Numbered from the stretch's first letter, positions 24,333 through 38,100 are shown. The stretch: DNA of 64,000 bases from Rhynchospora pubera (GCA_028095005.1 CM051461.1:29323432-29387431), one strand, 5' to 3'. The notes: generated from the sequence alone by a model not told the origin. Program-made: numbers and translations.

Positions 24333-25706
24333 ATTGAACTTTATTTATTTTTATGTGTTCACTTTGATCATTTATATGTTCACCTTATCTATGTTATGTG
24401 TTCTTTCGTTCAAATGGTGGTAAGCGATGGCAAAATCGCAGATGGCAGTAATCAATTTCCATAATAATATCATATAATTTGCATTTTTACCCCAAAGCTA
24501 TGTGGAATTGTAGTCTAAAATCTATTTGCAAGAATGACATTACAATAATTTTAAAATCCACATTGTTCAATATTATATTGGTTCAATGCCTCAATGGTAG
24601 ACTGGTAGTTACTCCGGGCTCTGAGCATCAACTATAAACTGTTGCTGTGGACCCGTTCATGCAGCATAGAAAATTTATAATAATCGCGGATAGGGCCCAC
24701 AGAAATAAGCCATTAAGCACCCAAAAAAAAAAAAGAAAAACAAACAAGTTAAGCCTTTGTTGTTTTACCTCTGAATTCACAAGTACTTTGCAATACACAT
24801 AAATTAATGATTCTGTAAGTACGTACGCAAACTTAGAAATTTTTTTTCTATATGTTGATTATTTGTTTTAGAAGCACAAAGCTATAACATGTTTGCAAGG
24901 ACAATTAAAACACTAATAATTTTTTTTGACAAAATTATAATTCAAAATGGTATTTTTAAAAAAATATTTAATCGGTCAAGGGACGGCTATTCAGATTTTA
25001 AAACGAAATCAAAACTAACAAAGATATGAGTGCAATCATGTGTTGTTGCAACTGCCAAGGGACCGCCCATGGCACCACCATATTATGTTAAACCATACAT
25101 TCACATGCATGCACATGATCAAGTCTCTATTAGTCTGATTAATGGAGGCAAGGAGTCTCCCAAGAAGATTTGCGCAATCACTTTTTTTTATTGGACTATA
25201 AGCAACCATCCTTCTCTCTAGTTAATCCCGGCCGGGGTTGTCTCAGACATTAATTATAAGTTAATTGTTGTTTGATTAGATTCGGGAGCATGCCTAGAAT
25301 AAATGTTAATCAGTATTTAATCATTAGTTGTCCTAGAGCTTCTTTAGTACAATTTAATAACATGTATAATTGACTCTCCTAGTCTGAATAAAAATATATA
25401 TATACTTTTAGTTTCTAGTACTCTGCCTGCCTTTGGCAGTATCCTCTGTCTGTTAAAATAAGATTTAAATTACAGCCAATATTTACCAGCCTTGTAGCAA
25501 GGTATGTTGGACTAAATACATAACAAACTAAATTCAAAACAAAATTATATGATAAAATAAAATCTTGGCCAATTTAACGCGTAATTAATTTATAATAATA
25601 TAAGCGGTCCAGGGAATTAAGGAGTATTATCAAACTCCTTGTTGAATTTACCTTAATTTTATCCTCACAGATAAGAGTTTTCTATTGTTTTATGTTGTGT
25701 TAAATC

Positions 25707-26166
25707 CAGGGCGAAGTCAGGATTTGGTAATAGAGGAGGCCGAGATCAAACTTCGAGTTGTTTGGCCGATCGATCGAATATGATTGTATACATCAAAATT
25801 GAAAATAAAAATAACTTTTTATATCATGCAAGATACAACAAAAGAAACCATGGGATCATGACTTTTCCAATAGTCTATTAAGATCAACTCACATAACTCA
25901 ATCCCTCATCCCTGAAACTTAGAACAAAGTACCCTCAAATGAAATATTGAAACGGTACTAGAAGAATTAAAGGAGTGAGAAACTCGTTAGATGTGTAAAG
26001 AAGGAACATGGTTAAATTTTTAACAGCTTGACTGACGAAGAGAAGAAGAAGACTACTAGCCAATGACTCTTATTTTAGTTGGGGGGCCCAAGTAGGAGTT
26101 TGTATTATAAATTCAAAAAGTAGGGTGGGCCAGGCCCACTGGGGCCCTGTGCTGGCTTCGCCAGTG
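25707..26166. mobile_element. hAT-type MITE (CAGGGCGAAG family)
   Basis: 460 bp from cagggcgaagtcagg to ctggcttcgccagtg, with an 8-bp duplication carrying one mismatch (gttaaatc at 25699-25706, gttaaatg at 26167-26174). The mismatch suggests an older insertion than the one at 23801. No transposase. Confidence 0.83.
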
Positions 26167-26406
26167 GTTAAATGCACTAATATCCACAAAATATATATAT
26201 ATATATATATTATAAATAATATATACCACGATATATTGGGAACTGGCAACCGGGGCTGAAAATATGCTCGTCTCATATCACGGTACAAAGAAAACTAAAA
26301 TTGGTACTGATTACTGACTGTTTCCCTCAGAAATAACCACAAGGACAAGGCCACAGAAAGATATGACTTGTCAAGGGGGCCTAGTAAGTTTGGGCTTGTG
26401 TCTCGG

Positions 26407-26839
26407 GGAATGAAATCCTTCGACAGTTTTCTTTTGACTGCTCCAAGCAGTCATTCTCTTTTTTTTTATATATATTTAAAAAAAAAATTCAAATGAAGAA
26501 TCTAAACCGTTAATCTTGTTAAATTTTACCGGCGATGCATTTTTAACTTTTTATATAAATTTTATAAAATTGAAGTCGATTTGATACTAGATCAAGAGGT
26601 CAACAAATAAACGAATCTGGTTATATTAATTCTAATACGTTCATAATTATGTCACTTAATCAAGTATCAAATCGACTTTAAATTTTATAAAATTTATATG
26701 AAAGCATATCTCCGGTAAAATTTAACAAGTTCAACGGTTTGGATTCTCCATTTTAATTTTTTAATTTTGAAATATTAAAAAAAAGAGAAAGGATTGCTTG
26801 GAGCCGTAAAAAAAAAAGGCTGTCGAGGATTTTAGTCAT
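26407..26839. mobile_element. Foldback MITE, first of two at the same target
   Basis: 433 bp with inverted ends (ggaatgaaatccttcgacag; ctgtcgaggattttagtcat) and a 9-bp flank gtgtctcgg / gtgtcttgg (26398-26406, 26840-26848). Nine bases suits a Mutator-like origin. The centre is related to the element at 18967-19394. Confidence 0.75.
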
Positions 26840-26848
26840 GTGTCTTGG

Positions 26849-27045
26849 GGTTGGGATCCTCTAGTCGTTTAAAAAAAAAACATCCAGTGAACTTCTTCTA
26901 ATTTGAGTCATCTGATTTAATCTCAATGATTACTTTTTTTGCGCCTATCAATTAGATTATTCACGGGACATCCTTTAAACTTTGAGGATTAAATTAAACG
27001 GTTCAGATCAAAAGACGTTCAAAGCGATAAGAGGATCTCGTTCCT
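26849..27045. mobile_element. MITE, second of two at the same target
   Basis: 197 bp with ends ggttgggatcctcta and agaggatctcgttcct, flanked by the 9-bp gtgtcttgg at 26840-26848 and 27046-27054. It abuts the preceding MITE and shares one copy of the target. Confidence 0.72.
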
Positions 27046-27769
27046 GTGTCTTGGTGGCCCACTATCTCGTGTTAGTTTTGTTCATATATAAGACCAGCCT
27101 CTGCATTGATGGCAAGAACATAGGCATATGAGAACCGCAACCCCTCCCCCACACTCACATTATCATCATGTGGACCATACATAAAATGTATGTTTAAAAT
27201 TAAATAAATAGATGGAGCATCCTACAAGCCCATGCATATTATGCAACCTACTTCACCGGAAAAAAACTACCAACTGCCAGTACCTACCAATGTCTTTTTC
27301 TTCGTTTTGTTTCTAGACTCATTGATTTAGTTACAAATCTGATTTAAATTGTAATTTATTTCAGAGGGGCCAACATTTTGTATCTAGCTTGTAAGTTGTA
27401 ACGTGACAACATGGGTTGTTAGGAAATCTTTGACAAGCATTAGGTGCGCGATTCTCTCAGTTAATTAATACTTACAGGCACTAGTTTTTGATGGGCTACA
27501 TTAGCGCGCGTTAATTAAAGTTGGGTCTTAAATTTTTAATTTCCGCTTGCGAGTACTGTTTTCCGGTGCGGAACATGATACAACAACTTAAATACTGTTC
27601 AAGTACCTCCACCAAAAAGTTCTATCAATAACAATTTAATTATTTGTTCGGGTATATATTGAATTATATATTGTAAATATCGCGATATAAAACAAATGAA
27701 AGTATGAAACCACTATGAACCGGAATTACATATCACAAACCGATAATACCGGTAAAACTAGTTACTGCC

Positions 27770-27826
27770 ACCCTGACCGGTATGATGGCCGGTAGGGTAT
27801 TAAAAATATTGCTCTTATCAGCAATC
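27770..27826. mobile_element. Partial hAT-type element end
   Basis: The segment accggtatgatggccggtag followed by ggtattaaaaatattg resembles the right end of the element at 55290-55732. No partner end was found upstream, so this is probably a truncated copy. Confidence 0.4.
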
Positions 27827-27829
27827 AGA

Positions 27830-29923
27830 CTTTCAGATTATAATTTTTTTTTAAAAAAAGTACAGGAGACAGTAGCAAGCACTTTTACCAGCAAGTCCAA
27901 ATTTTTTCTTTTATTATTAAATATATATTTTTTTTTCAAAAAAAAAATGTAAAATCCATTATTTGACCAGCACTATCTATGTACTCACCATCATTTGTGC
28001 TATCATTATTGATTGGTGGATGCTCATCAAGCATATTCTCTGTGTCATCATAATTCATAATCAAGCTCTTCTTCTGGAGCATCCTCAACAATCCAGTCCT
28101 CTGTTTTATAATACACAAGCCCGATTTTCCATTCTCTTTTATTAATCAGATTGATTTTTACAATTTACACAATCAACCCTATAAATTTAGCTTATTACAA
28201 AGGGTACAAAAAAAAAAGAAAAATAAGGAAGTAACTCAGCATATTACAAGGTGGAGCGGGCCTCATCAGTATTATAAATAAAAACTCAGACTGTTTTAGT
28301 TAATATTAGTACGACACGTCATCTTCAATTTTCTGCTCCATTTTAATTTGGGTCGTACACTTTAAGCGCTTTATTTAGTTTCTATGGTTCAAATATCTGT
28401 AGCCTAGTATATCAAATCAAAATTTCTGGTGCGTGTGTTTTGGAGCATTCCTACTCAATATACCATTCGTACCAATTAATCCCAAGCACTTTTTTTTTGG
28501 CTTCCATCACATATTCCTCTTTTTGTTATTAATTTTGACTAATTTTTTCTTCCTATTTAGGTTAAATTTATGCCAAATTGTACAGTATGTAATTGTACAA
28601 TTGAGGTATGTAGGTTTAATATTAGTCAAATTATGGTTGATTTTAGTGATTGAAACATCCATGTAAATGTTGAATAATATGAATAGTCTTACTATTATGA
28701 ATTACGATTTTTTTAATCTGAACTAGCAATTCCTTAACACAGAGCTAAATGGTTGAATCAAGGGGAGGCAACAAAGATTCTAGAAAAACTGGAGTAAATG
28801 AAGGCTGTTATAAATTGGGATCACACTGTATAGTAATATAGTTATTGAGATTTGAATATCGATTTTGTTGCAACTAACTGATAATAAAATTTTTTGTATT
28901 TGTTTTTTTTTCTTTCTCATAATTTATCTATTTTTGCACTATGGCTAATAGATGTCATAAACTGAACTACTATAAAATATATTATAATAGTGAAAAATAA
29001 TTTACGAGCGGAAACATAGATCTCGCAACGCGCGACTTTTCCACTAGTAAAAGATAATCATTTGAACAAGGTAAAAGTAGCTCGTTGAAGCATTGAATGC
29101 AGTGTATATTGTTCTTTTAATTGCTTGACGATCTGCTTTATATTATACCACGTGCAATTAATGTAAAATTTTATTATTTCTAGATTAGACATTGGACAGT
29201 CAATTCGCCCAGTAGTAGAAGACCATAAAATTTGGCATTTGGCATGCTTGACGGCTGGGGCCAGCAGAAATTAGTCTTTAGTGCGGGTAATTAAGACAAG
29301 TCAAAATAAACGCTTGACGAATTCAACCACTCTCTGAGCTCTGACATGCCACACTAAATAAACGTGGCTTCTGTACTTGTCGTCATGGTGTCTCCAGTCC
29401 ACTTTTCTATCAGCACTCAGCAGTGGTTCATCAAAAACCGATTAATGAATGATAGATGTTCCGTGATTAATATCGAATTCGTATGGTCCACAAATTTTAA
29501 CCGTCAAGATTCGATTGGACGGTACTTGAAAACCACCGCAGTGCAATACCACTGCAGAGGATATTTGTCCCATGGAGTAATTCATTTTCAGAAATATCAA
29601 TTATGTTGTGTAGAAGTAGTCTCGAGATATGTCAATTTTACTGATTTATTGGTTACAAGTAGTAAGGGGAAAAAAAATGAGTGTATATTTTCCTACTCAT
29701 TTCTGAATTTAGAAGAATTAACATACTCCAAGCATTTAATTTCTTTACGTCTTTATCCTCCATCACGAGGGCAGACAACTTTTTTTTTTGCAGAAAAAAA
29801 ATAATAAATAAATAAATAAAAGCAGACTACTCTAATCAAAGACTAATTAAAGATTGTATCTATAAATGAACTCAAGTTTGTCGAGAAAGTTCTTTTTTAA
29901 AAAAATAATGAGTCTCGATTCAT
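27830..29923. other. AT-rich intergenic DNA
   Basis: No gene supported. The longest plus-strand frame (29364-29804, 146 codons) has no recognised domain and crosses a short hairpin-bearing repeat (cgcagtgcaataccactgc); it is not called. Confidence 0.45.
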
Positions 29924-30332
29924 ACGTCAAATTTGAATATACTTGACAAGCCAACTATTTACATTTATATTATTGTTTGTTTTTGTTTGTTTTTTTACAC
30001 TTGAATATATACCAGATTAATTCATCATCAAGCTTTTAAAGTAGGTTTTTTTTTCAGTATGACAATCCGGAGTTGATTTAACGTAAGGCGTTTTTTCGGT
30101 GAAAAAACGGTGTGTATATGCGACGTCAAATTTGAATATACTTGACAAGCCAACTATTTACATTTATATTATTGTTTGTTTTAGTTTGTTTTAGTTTGTT
30201 TTTTTTACACTTGAATATATACTAGATTAATTCATCATCAAGCTTTTAAAGTAGGTTTTTTTTTCAGTATGATAATCTGGAGTTGATTTAACGTTAGGCG
30301 TTTTTTCGGTGAAAAAACGGTGCGTATATGCG
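29924..30332. repeat. Tandem duplication, unit about 199 bp
   Basis: Unit 1 (29924-30122) and unit 2 (30123-30332) are nearly identical, both starting acgtcaaatttgaatatac and ending tatatgcg. Unit 2 has an extra tttagtttgt repeat of about 11 bases. Each unit has a perfect small hairpin, cgttttttcggtgaaaaaacg. High identity points to a recent event. Confidence 0.9.
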
Positions 30333-32613
30333 AACATCTGTGTCAAACTCATATGTATTCTTGTGTACAATACTGCATTTGTATGGACGATTGGTACACG
30401 ATATTATACTTAGAGAGGCAGTGGTAGACGATATTGAATGTCTGTAAGTATTTTATTCACGATATGTACCAAATACACTATGTTCTCAATACACGATATG
30501 TCTTTTGATATTGTACACGTCTAATTGGCTAAAAAATGCAATTTATTTTACGTTTAATCAGCGAAAAAACGTAAATGACGTGTTAAGTTATTTTATCGTT
30601 TTTTTCTTATGACGTTCATGCGGTTGACTATAAAATACTGCTATTTCTGAAAAAAACAACATTTAAACGCGATTTTTAAAAAGCTTGATTCATCTTCTAT
30701 TTCTTTTCATATTTTATACAAAACAAACTTAAATTTCAAAATTTTGAAATAGAAATATTTTACTTGTAAAACAATTTAAAATCAATTATTTAAATGCTTT
30801 ACTTCAAGTAGATTTGATGATGTTAGGTAGACTTACGGTAAAATCTATCTAATTGTTTAAGTAATTGATATATTCGTCAATTAAATAAATATATGTAATT
30901 CGAAGAGGAAACTCAATTTTATATTTAAATGTAATTTTTTTGCTACATTATTGAAGAATAACGCATTCTTACCATAAAATTGTACGCTAGTTACTTTTAA
31001 AATTTAGATATTATTAGCTATAAAATTTGCCTAGATATCATTACCTACTACAACAACTGATGGATATATCGGAGATGGACATCAGCAAACTTAATCCTGT
31101 TGACGCAGCCTAGTTGAAAAAGCTTGTTAATATATAATAAAGTTTTTAAAAAGTGATCCAAACAAAGATAAAAAAAAAGACTAAATGTCCTAGAGAATCC
31201 GAAATATTTTCTTCCTGATTTTTTTTTCCAGTTCCAAATCATGCCCGTTAGCATTTATCCAGAAATTTTATGGCTATCGATATATTAATCTGTCGTATAC
31301 CGTTTCTTTTAAATAGCGGCGATTAAAGAAAATAGTACCTAAAAAAAAGTATGACATCGAGAATGGTGTGCACACAGTGACACACCGACACTTCTCAAGA
31401 ATTAAGCAGCGCGCTAGAAAATTAAGGAGTCTTGTCAGTCATTGAAGTAGCACGTAATTCTTATTGTCGCAATGTTGTCGTGGTGTTGGACCAAGTAGAC
31501 TCTAACAGTCTAACTTATATGCATCCTATACTGTAGGCTATACATAAACACAGAACAAATCATGTGACGTCTTCTACGCATGTCAGAGTTGCATTACGTA
31601 TATGTAAGAAAGAACAAATAATTATGTTTCTACTTTATGATCAACTCGTAATTAATTCGCTGCTCAGATTGATGGGTTTATATGTGTATATAATTGACTA
31701 CATGTTGCGATCAATTTGGGATACATGTGAGAATGAACTTTATTAAACATTCACAGAGAGGAAATGCTTCACATGTCATGACATTTTTTGAACTTGCTAG
31801 GTCATGGTACTTTATATACAAGGGAACATGACAGCACATGGAATTATTGAAATGATATTCATGGCAACCAAACATAAATCACAAGATATGAAAAATACAC
31901 GGACAACTACCCTGTCTCAGGTACTCCGCCCCCTTAAAATGCCAAACTTGTGCAAATGTGTGAAAAGAATTAGATGCATATTATCAGTTTTTCGCCATAA
32001 AAGAAGATGCATGAGCAGCTGCCTGTCTCTAGTGACACTTTGTTTTTCTCATTGTATGAATTGTTGGTACATTTTGGTGATTATTTCTTTTTTGTTTGTG
32101 TCGCTTGCTATGCTAGTTAATTACTAAATGCCGCCACGTCATCTAAGCACTATTTTAGCCCTTCTGATTGTGACCACATGTTCAAGTCCGGGACCGGAGA
32201 CAAGGTCTGGTCACTAAACAGCACTATATATGTTGTTCTCAACATATAAATACATAGCCCCACAAAATGTCCACCTTTTGGGCTTCATTCCTTTACTTAA
32301 TCTAGGGTATTCTCACTCACTCTACTTGGGTCCGGGCCCCTGATTAATATATTTTTATATAGATAAAACTTGAAAATCAGATACATTTTTTTAAATTACA
32401 GAGATTGCGCCAGAAAGATGTAGCAAGTCATTTGCAATTGGGATAAATCATAAAAGTATAAAACATCAAGCAAGTTGGAGCCAGCAAGAAAACGTTAATG
32501 TCATAAATGGTGCACGACATATGTTTAGTAATTCGGTTTTAAAAAAAAATTCGAAGAATTTTTTTTTTAAAGTTTGGCCGTAGGCCACATATATATATAA
32601 TTATATATATAAA
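30333..32613. other. AT-rich intergenic DNA
   Basis: No gene supported; motifs of the type acacgatat recur between 30390 and 30510 without clear periodicity. Frames at 31564-31746 and 31804-32127 lack recognisable domains. Confidence 0.45.
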
Positions 32614-33016
32614 GGGTCGTTTGGATTGCTTAGGAAGATTAGCTTTTTTTCTAGGAATAACTTCTTCTTAGATATTCAAACAAATAAGAATAAGGAGAAG
32701 AATAATTTCTTTCTAGGAATAACATCTTCCAACAATTATATATACATAATTTCAACAAAATTAGCTAAATACTAATAACTAAATAAAATTTTATGTGCTC
32801 TTTAATTAGTATTTTATTTAATATTAAAATAATAATTTTTAATAATTTATTTAAATTAATATCAATTTGTTTATTCCTAACTTACCATCCAAACAATATT
32901 TTTTTATTCCCGAAATAACAATTTTCCACTTTTTTCAAAGTTACACACTTCTCATTATTTTCTAGCTTTTTAAAATCCTTATTCCTTCTTTATTCCCATA
33001 CCATCCAAACGGCTCC
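32614..33016. mobile_element. MITE, GGNNCGTTTGGAT family
   Basis: About 403 bp with ends gggtcgtttggattgc and ccatccaaacggctcc and inner ctaggaataa motifs shared with 24193-24332 and 59664-59804. The target duplication is ambiguous in this AT-rich site. Confidence 0.6.
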
Positions 33017-34750
33017 ATAATATATTTGTTTATTGATGAATTTAAATGATCCGGATAATTTCGGAAGGATTCCATAGTGGTTGAACTCCTTCTAGGACGT
33101 ATAATGACCCTGTCAAAGAGTCATTTTAGACCTACAAGTTGCACCACTAGCTGACCGTTCCAACGCAAAAAGGTACTTTATAGGCCAAAATGAAAGATTA
33201 TGACCAGTGTTTAAAAAGATTAAAATATCTGAAATTGAGTTGCCAACGATCGATGTCCATAATTCGAAGCCTCAGATTTTTGCAATAAGTAAATTAAAGG
33301 ACAAAATTATTTATCAGTAAATTTAAACAAAATTTACTAAACAAATAAATCGTCTTGAATTACTAGCTAGTGAGGCAAATTACTTCCATTTCTCTCTGCG
33401 CCTCTTGTGAATAAAATGTAAATTGTGGATCTTCTTGTATGTTGTAACTTGTAAGTCATATTTGTGTATGAAAATTCAGCGCTCTGTTGTGTAAAATTAA
33501 GATGTTAAAAAATACGTTGATTTGTAAATTGATTTTGGATACCGATATGCGTTGGTATCCACTAGGCCATATCAGGTTGAAGCACAAACACAGGAGTGGA
33601 TAAGAAAAATTGCGAAGGAAAAGAAAAAGTAAATAGATAATGAAATTCTTAAGTAGAAAGCAGCACACTTATATGACAGAGGTCAACTAGTGATGGCGAG
33701 AGATGTGTAAAAGGTACTATGTCTAATGGTCACTGAAAAAGTCAACTTTAAATTACTTTTGCACATTTTGAAGGTTAATATTCAATTCAAAGTCAAGTAC
33801 TGATATATAAGCAGTGATGTAATACCGCAACTGAACTAAATGCCATAAGTTGGTACCATACCTTCAGATAAGATAGATTTGATTGCTTAATTTTGGAGCC
33901 ACCGCTCTTAAAGGGATGAAGAAATTAAAAATCAGATAAGATGCCATTAAGCCGTCTAGGTTTTCAAATTGATTGTGGTATAAAGGAATAAAATTAAGAC
34001 ACTGATAGATTGTCTGATGCTACCTGCTATAATTTATAAGCGTTGTCGTTCGTCCTTCTAAATATCCCTTAATTAATCTGAAATAATTTTAAAAGGTGCA
34101 TACCTCTAAAAAAGTAATAATTTTTTAAGGTGTGCTTTTGTAATCCAATTTTGTAAGAGCTAGCTATTGAAAGGGATTGCATTCACACATGCTGCATATT
34201 GACACCTTGCAAAGGTGCAATAGTATATGCAAGGTTCAAAAGATAAACGTTTGGCTTTATATAACATTCCCAAGATTATACTTTACCTCTATGATTTTTA
34301 TTCTAAATATTCCCAACATAATGTCGGCTAACTTTCCACAAAAAAAAAAAAACTTATAGTAAAGCGTCAACAAACAACTAAGTTTTTTTGTTAAAAATTT
34401 ACATGCATATATATATATATTATATAATAGACAAGCATGTATTATATGATAAGTATTAAGTGAATATACATTATGTAACAATTGTGATTTTATAGTAGAT
34501 GAACGTATATTGGATAATCAGTGAAAGTGTACATTTTGCAATATCTCATATCTGATGAGTGTGTATATTTGGAAACAAATTTAAAACATGAGTTCGAGTT
34601 TTGACAGCTGTAAAATATGCTTTACTGCTTTGACTTATTTAAAATATGCAACGGCTATTAGCCTACCAGCCGTTGGTTACTGGTTAGTGGTTAGCTTAAA
34701 ACATGGAAATGTGCATTCAGAATATTAACTTGCTGAATAATAATAAATTC
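33017..34750. other. AT-rich intergenic DNA
   Basis: No gene supported. An (at)n run lies near 34408-34425. Confidence 0.45.
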
Positions 34751-34898
34751 TAGTATCTAGGCCCAGAGAAAAAGCACAAGTTTCGGCCTCTGTAGAAGCT
34801 CTTTCAATGTTTATTCAACTTGCATATTAAAAAGTATAGGCCGAGAATACGTACATATAGGCTATTAAAACAGAGGCCTCATATTCAACTTCCTTGAA

Positions 34899-34912
34899 GG
34901 CCCATAGGCCCA
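34899..34912 (+). promoter_or_regulatory. Paired site II elements, eIF2B delta promoter
   Basis: The string ggcccataggccca holds two GGCCCA (TGGGCC in reverse) site II motifs about 260 bases upstream of the start codon; a third is at 34759-34764. TCP-type factors bind these in plant translation and ribosomal-protein genes. Confidence 0.6.
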
Positions 34913-35113
34913 GTGTAATTCATCTCGGCTTTGATACACCAAGTTCATTTCGCAAATTCCCCCTTACCTCATCTGACCATCGCAATCTCCACTGTACTCC
35001 CTACTCTCTTCTCCAAAGTCCAAACCCGCCGACGGCGGACCTTGGGAACGAAAATCAATCAATCAATAAACATTTCAATTTTAAAAAGAAAAGAATAAAC
35101 AAACTCTCCTCAA

Positions 35114-35170
35114 TCTCTCCTCTCCTCTCCTCTCCTCTCCTCTCCTCCTAAACCCTACAATTCAAACCCT
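35114..35170 (+). promoter_or_regulatory. Pyrimidine tract and two telo-boxes in the leader
   Basis: A (tctcc)n tract at 35114-35148 is followed by two aaaccct telo-boxes (35150-35156, 35164-35170), the second just before the ATG. Telo-box plus site II is the usual combination for plant translation-apparatus genes, and fits the encoded product. Confidence 0.65.
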
Positions 35171-35172
35171 AG

Positions 35173-38100
35173 ATGGATCTCAGGCGACCCAACCGACCCG
35201 TGATCGGCCCGAAGGTGCGCCAGGTCGGCTTCGTCACGCCCGACTCCGCCGCCGCGACATCCTCCTCCTCTATTCCCGCTGTCTCCGCCGCCGCCGCCAC
35301 TTCCGCTGGGTCTCCCCCTTCTTCACTGTCCCCTGTCATGATTCCGCCACCACGCCATCCCTCAACCGAGATGAGCAACCCTCACTTCCACCCGGTAGGA
35401 AGTTACAATCCGTCCGAGCAGATCCTCGGGTCGCCGCCGGCCTTGTCCCCGTCTCGATCGAGCCGATTTGACGCTGATGGTTCTGATTTTGGTGGAGATG
35501 ATGATGAGTCTGTGGCGTTGAGTGGAGTCGGGGGTGGTATGACCCCTAAAAGTAGTCTATTGATGCGTCAGCCAGTCACCAAGACGGCGCCGCTAGTTTC
35601 GGGTACTGCATTGGATTTGGCTTTGCTTCATTAATTGATTGCATTGGATATGGTTTTAGATTATTCTTTGTGTCTGTTATGTTATGCAAGGACTCTGACA
35701 TGACCCTAATTTAAATAATTTGAATAATTAAGATGAGTAGAGAATTGTGATGTTAAAGGTCAATTATAATTCTGTTATCAATTTTCAATTAAGTGTTAAC
35801 ATTGTAAACTAGCCAAACTGAAAAATATGGGATTAAATAGAGTACACAAGAAGTTAAGGGCGTGGTATACTAGTATTGGAATTACATAGATTTCTTGGAG
35901 TGTCTCTGGTAGGAAAATAAAACCATCAAATTCTTTTGTTATTCTAATGAGAAGTTTGGTGCAGAAACGCGCAAAAGAGATTCAAATGTGTCGAAAGGCA
36001 AAGGGGAAGGTCCTTCTGCCGCACCAAAGGAGAAACTTACCAAAGCTGAGCGTCGTGCTACTCAAGAGGCTCAACGTGCTGCAAAAGCTGCTGCCAAAGA
36101 AGCAGGTATGGGTAATTCTGGTAAATTTCTCAGGTGTAGGTCTGACGGTAGCATTTCAGCCAGTCAATTCCCAACTATCCTCTTTCTGATGCAGTTGAAC
36201 TACATTTTAATCTAATTTAGAATTGACAACTCTCTGTCAGGAACTTAAAAAATATCGAATTGAATCTGTGTTGCATTCAACCTAAATTAGCCTTGTCTCG
36301 CCCGAAATTCAACAAAATAAGTACCAGATGAGAAGAGAAAGGCAGGCCAATGAAAGAAAAATAAAAAAAAAGTGATGAATTTAGTTGATTTAAAATTATA
36401 CAACTGCAGCGGCTGCTGGTGGAGCTCCCTCAGTCTCAAAGCAACCAAAACCTGCTACCAAACCTGCAACCCAACAAAAGAAGGATGTCCCTAGTGGGTC
36501 TGGACCCTTACAGCCACTGGCTCCATCTGGGTCAATAGAAAAGAAACAAGGGAAAAAGGAGGTGGCAGCACCTCACCCAAGGATGCAGTTCGATGACATG
36601 ACAAAGGTCGGCAAATTGAAAAAGAGGGCTGTAGTCAACCAATCAGAGGCTCGGAACCGGGTTGAGTTGTTCAGGCATTTGCCACAATATGAACATGGGA
36701 CCCAACTACCAGATCTGGAGTCAAAGTTCTTTCAGCTTGACCTAATCCATCCTTCTGTCTATCAGGTATGTTTTCTTTTCAGATTACTACTGCCTGAACT
36801 AGTATACATTTCCCAATGTGCTCCTTGGATATTACAAATTTGTTCTGTTTTCTTCCCTTGTTATTTTTGTGAAAATTTTAGGAAAAGTTCTGCACAAATA
36901 CTTTACTAGGATTTAGTTTTTTACATGTATTTAGATTTGTGTACATACCTTTAATGCGTGGGAAATTATATTGTATTATTGTATTTCCTTGGAAGGTGAA
37001 ATGGGTTTGAATGAATTCATATAAATCATTTTGTGTAATGACCTACTGCTATTGAATTTTGGGAACCAAAGAATGAGACATGCCATACTTCTGAAACAAA
37101 ATTTGGCAAATTATAGATTTATTATTATATCAAAGGCATAAGCTATCTGCAAATGCCATTTATGTTGTCTCAGGTTGGCCTTCAATTTCTGTCAGACAAA
37201 ATATCAGGTGGCAATGCCCGTTGCATAGCAATGCTCCTCGCATTTAAAGAAGTGATACAAGACTACACAACCCCACCAGAAAAAACCCTGACTCGTGATT
37301 TGGGGGCAAAAGTTGGTTCTTGTGTTTCTTTTTTGATTGAGTGCCGGCCCCTATCTGTCAGCATGGGTAACGCACTCCTATGTGTTTCTTCTTTAATGCC
37401 ATTGTTGGTTAATATACTAATATAAGCTGAAGGCCAGAAAATAATTCCTTTCCTCAATTTGTTCTCATTATTTCTCAGGTGACCAAAAATAACTGAGGAT
37501 ACAGTTCAACGTTCATTTTTTATGTTATTTTGGGGGGGGGGGGATTATTTTAACCTGTATAGGGATGCATGGCTGCATGAAATTCCATTTTTGTTTTTGA
37601 GAATTCATTATCTGTGCTTGCTCATCCGAGAAATAATGAGTATTTATAGTGGTTTGCATTAAATTGCTTCACAAGACTCAACTTGTTATATGCGCAAGCA
37701 TTAGGCTGATAGAATTAAGCAGCAATTCTTTTTCATTTTATATGTTTTATGTTTCTATTTAACAGGTAATGCCATTCGTTTTTTGAAAAACCGGATTTCT
37801 AGTCTCCCGCACAATCTTTCAGATAAGGAGGCCAAATCCAGACTTCAGTCTGATATTGACAGGTTTATTATTATTATTATTATTATTATTGAAAAAGAGG
37901 TGACTGTGTTGCTTCACCAGCAACTGGTATCAACAGTCTGCATAAGAGTTTATTAAAACCACTAGCAACTGCCAACATTCGACTCAACTTCCAACCTTTT
38001 TTAAAGGAAACAAGCATCAGGAAATATAGATAGCGAAGTACTGGCGTTTAATAGGTCAGTAGCCATGGTTGCTATAAGGTCCCCTTTCTTAGGTATTTCT

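Larger units (their letters stand above)
24780..27560. repeat. Duplicated non-coding block, copy B
   Basis: Matches copy A (about 385-4130) in order and orientation. It has lost or never had the insertions seen in A, and gained its own: a hAT element at 25707 and two serial MITEs at 26407 and 26849. The best conserved parts are 25011-25180 and 27080-27440. The 24.4-kb spacing suggests an old segmental duplication or two copies of a large unrecognised element. Confidence 0.65.

Noticed and set aside
24586..24670. Possible tRNA (tcaatggtagactggtag... near 24590)
   Set aside because: It has an A-box-like start but no T-arm consensus and no closing acceptor stem.
29364..29804. 146-codon plus-strand frame
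   Set aside because: Longest frame in its area but without a domain; it crosses a hairpin-bearing repeat and ends in a poly-T/poly-A tract.
35169..35378. Minus-strand Gly/Glu/Ala-rich frame
   Set aside because: Shadow of the GC-rich first exon of eIF2B delta.
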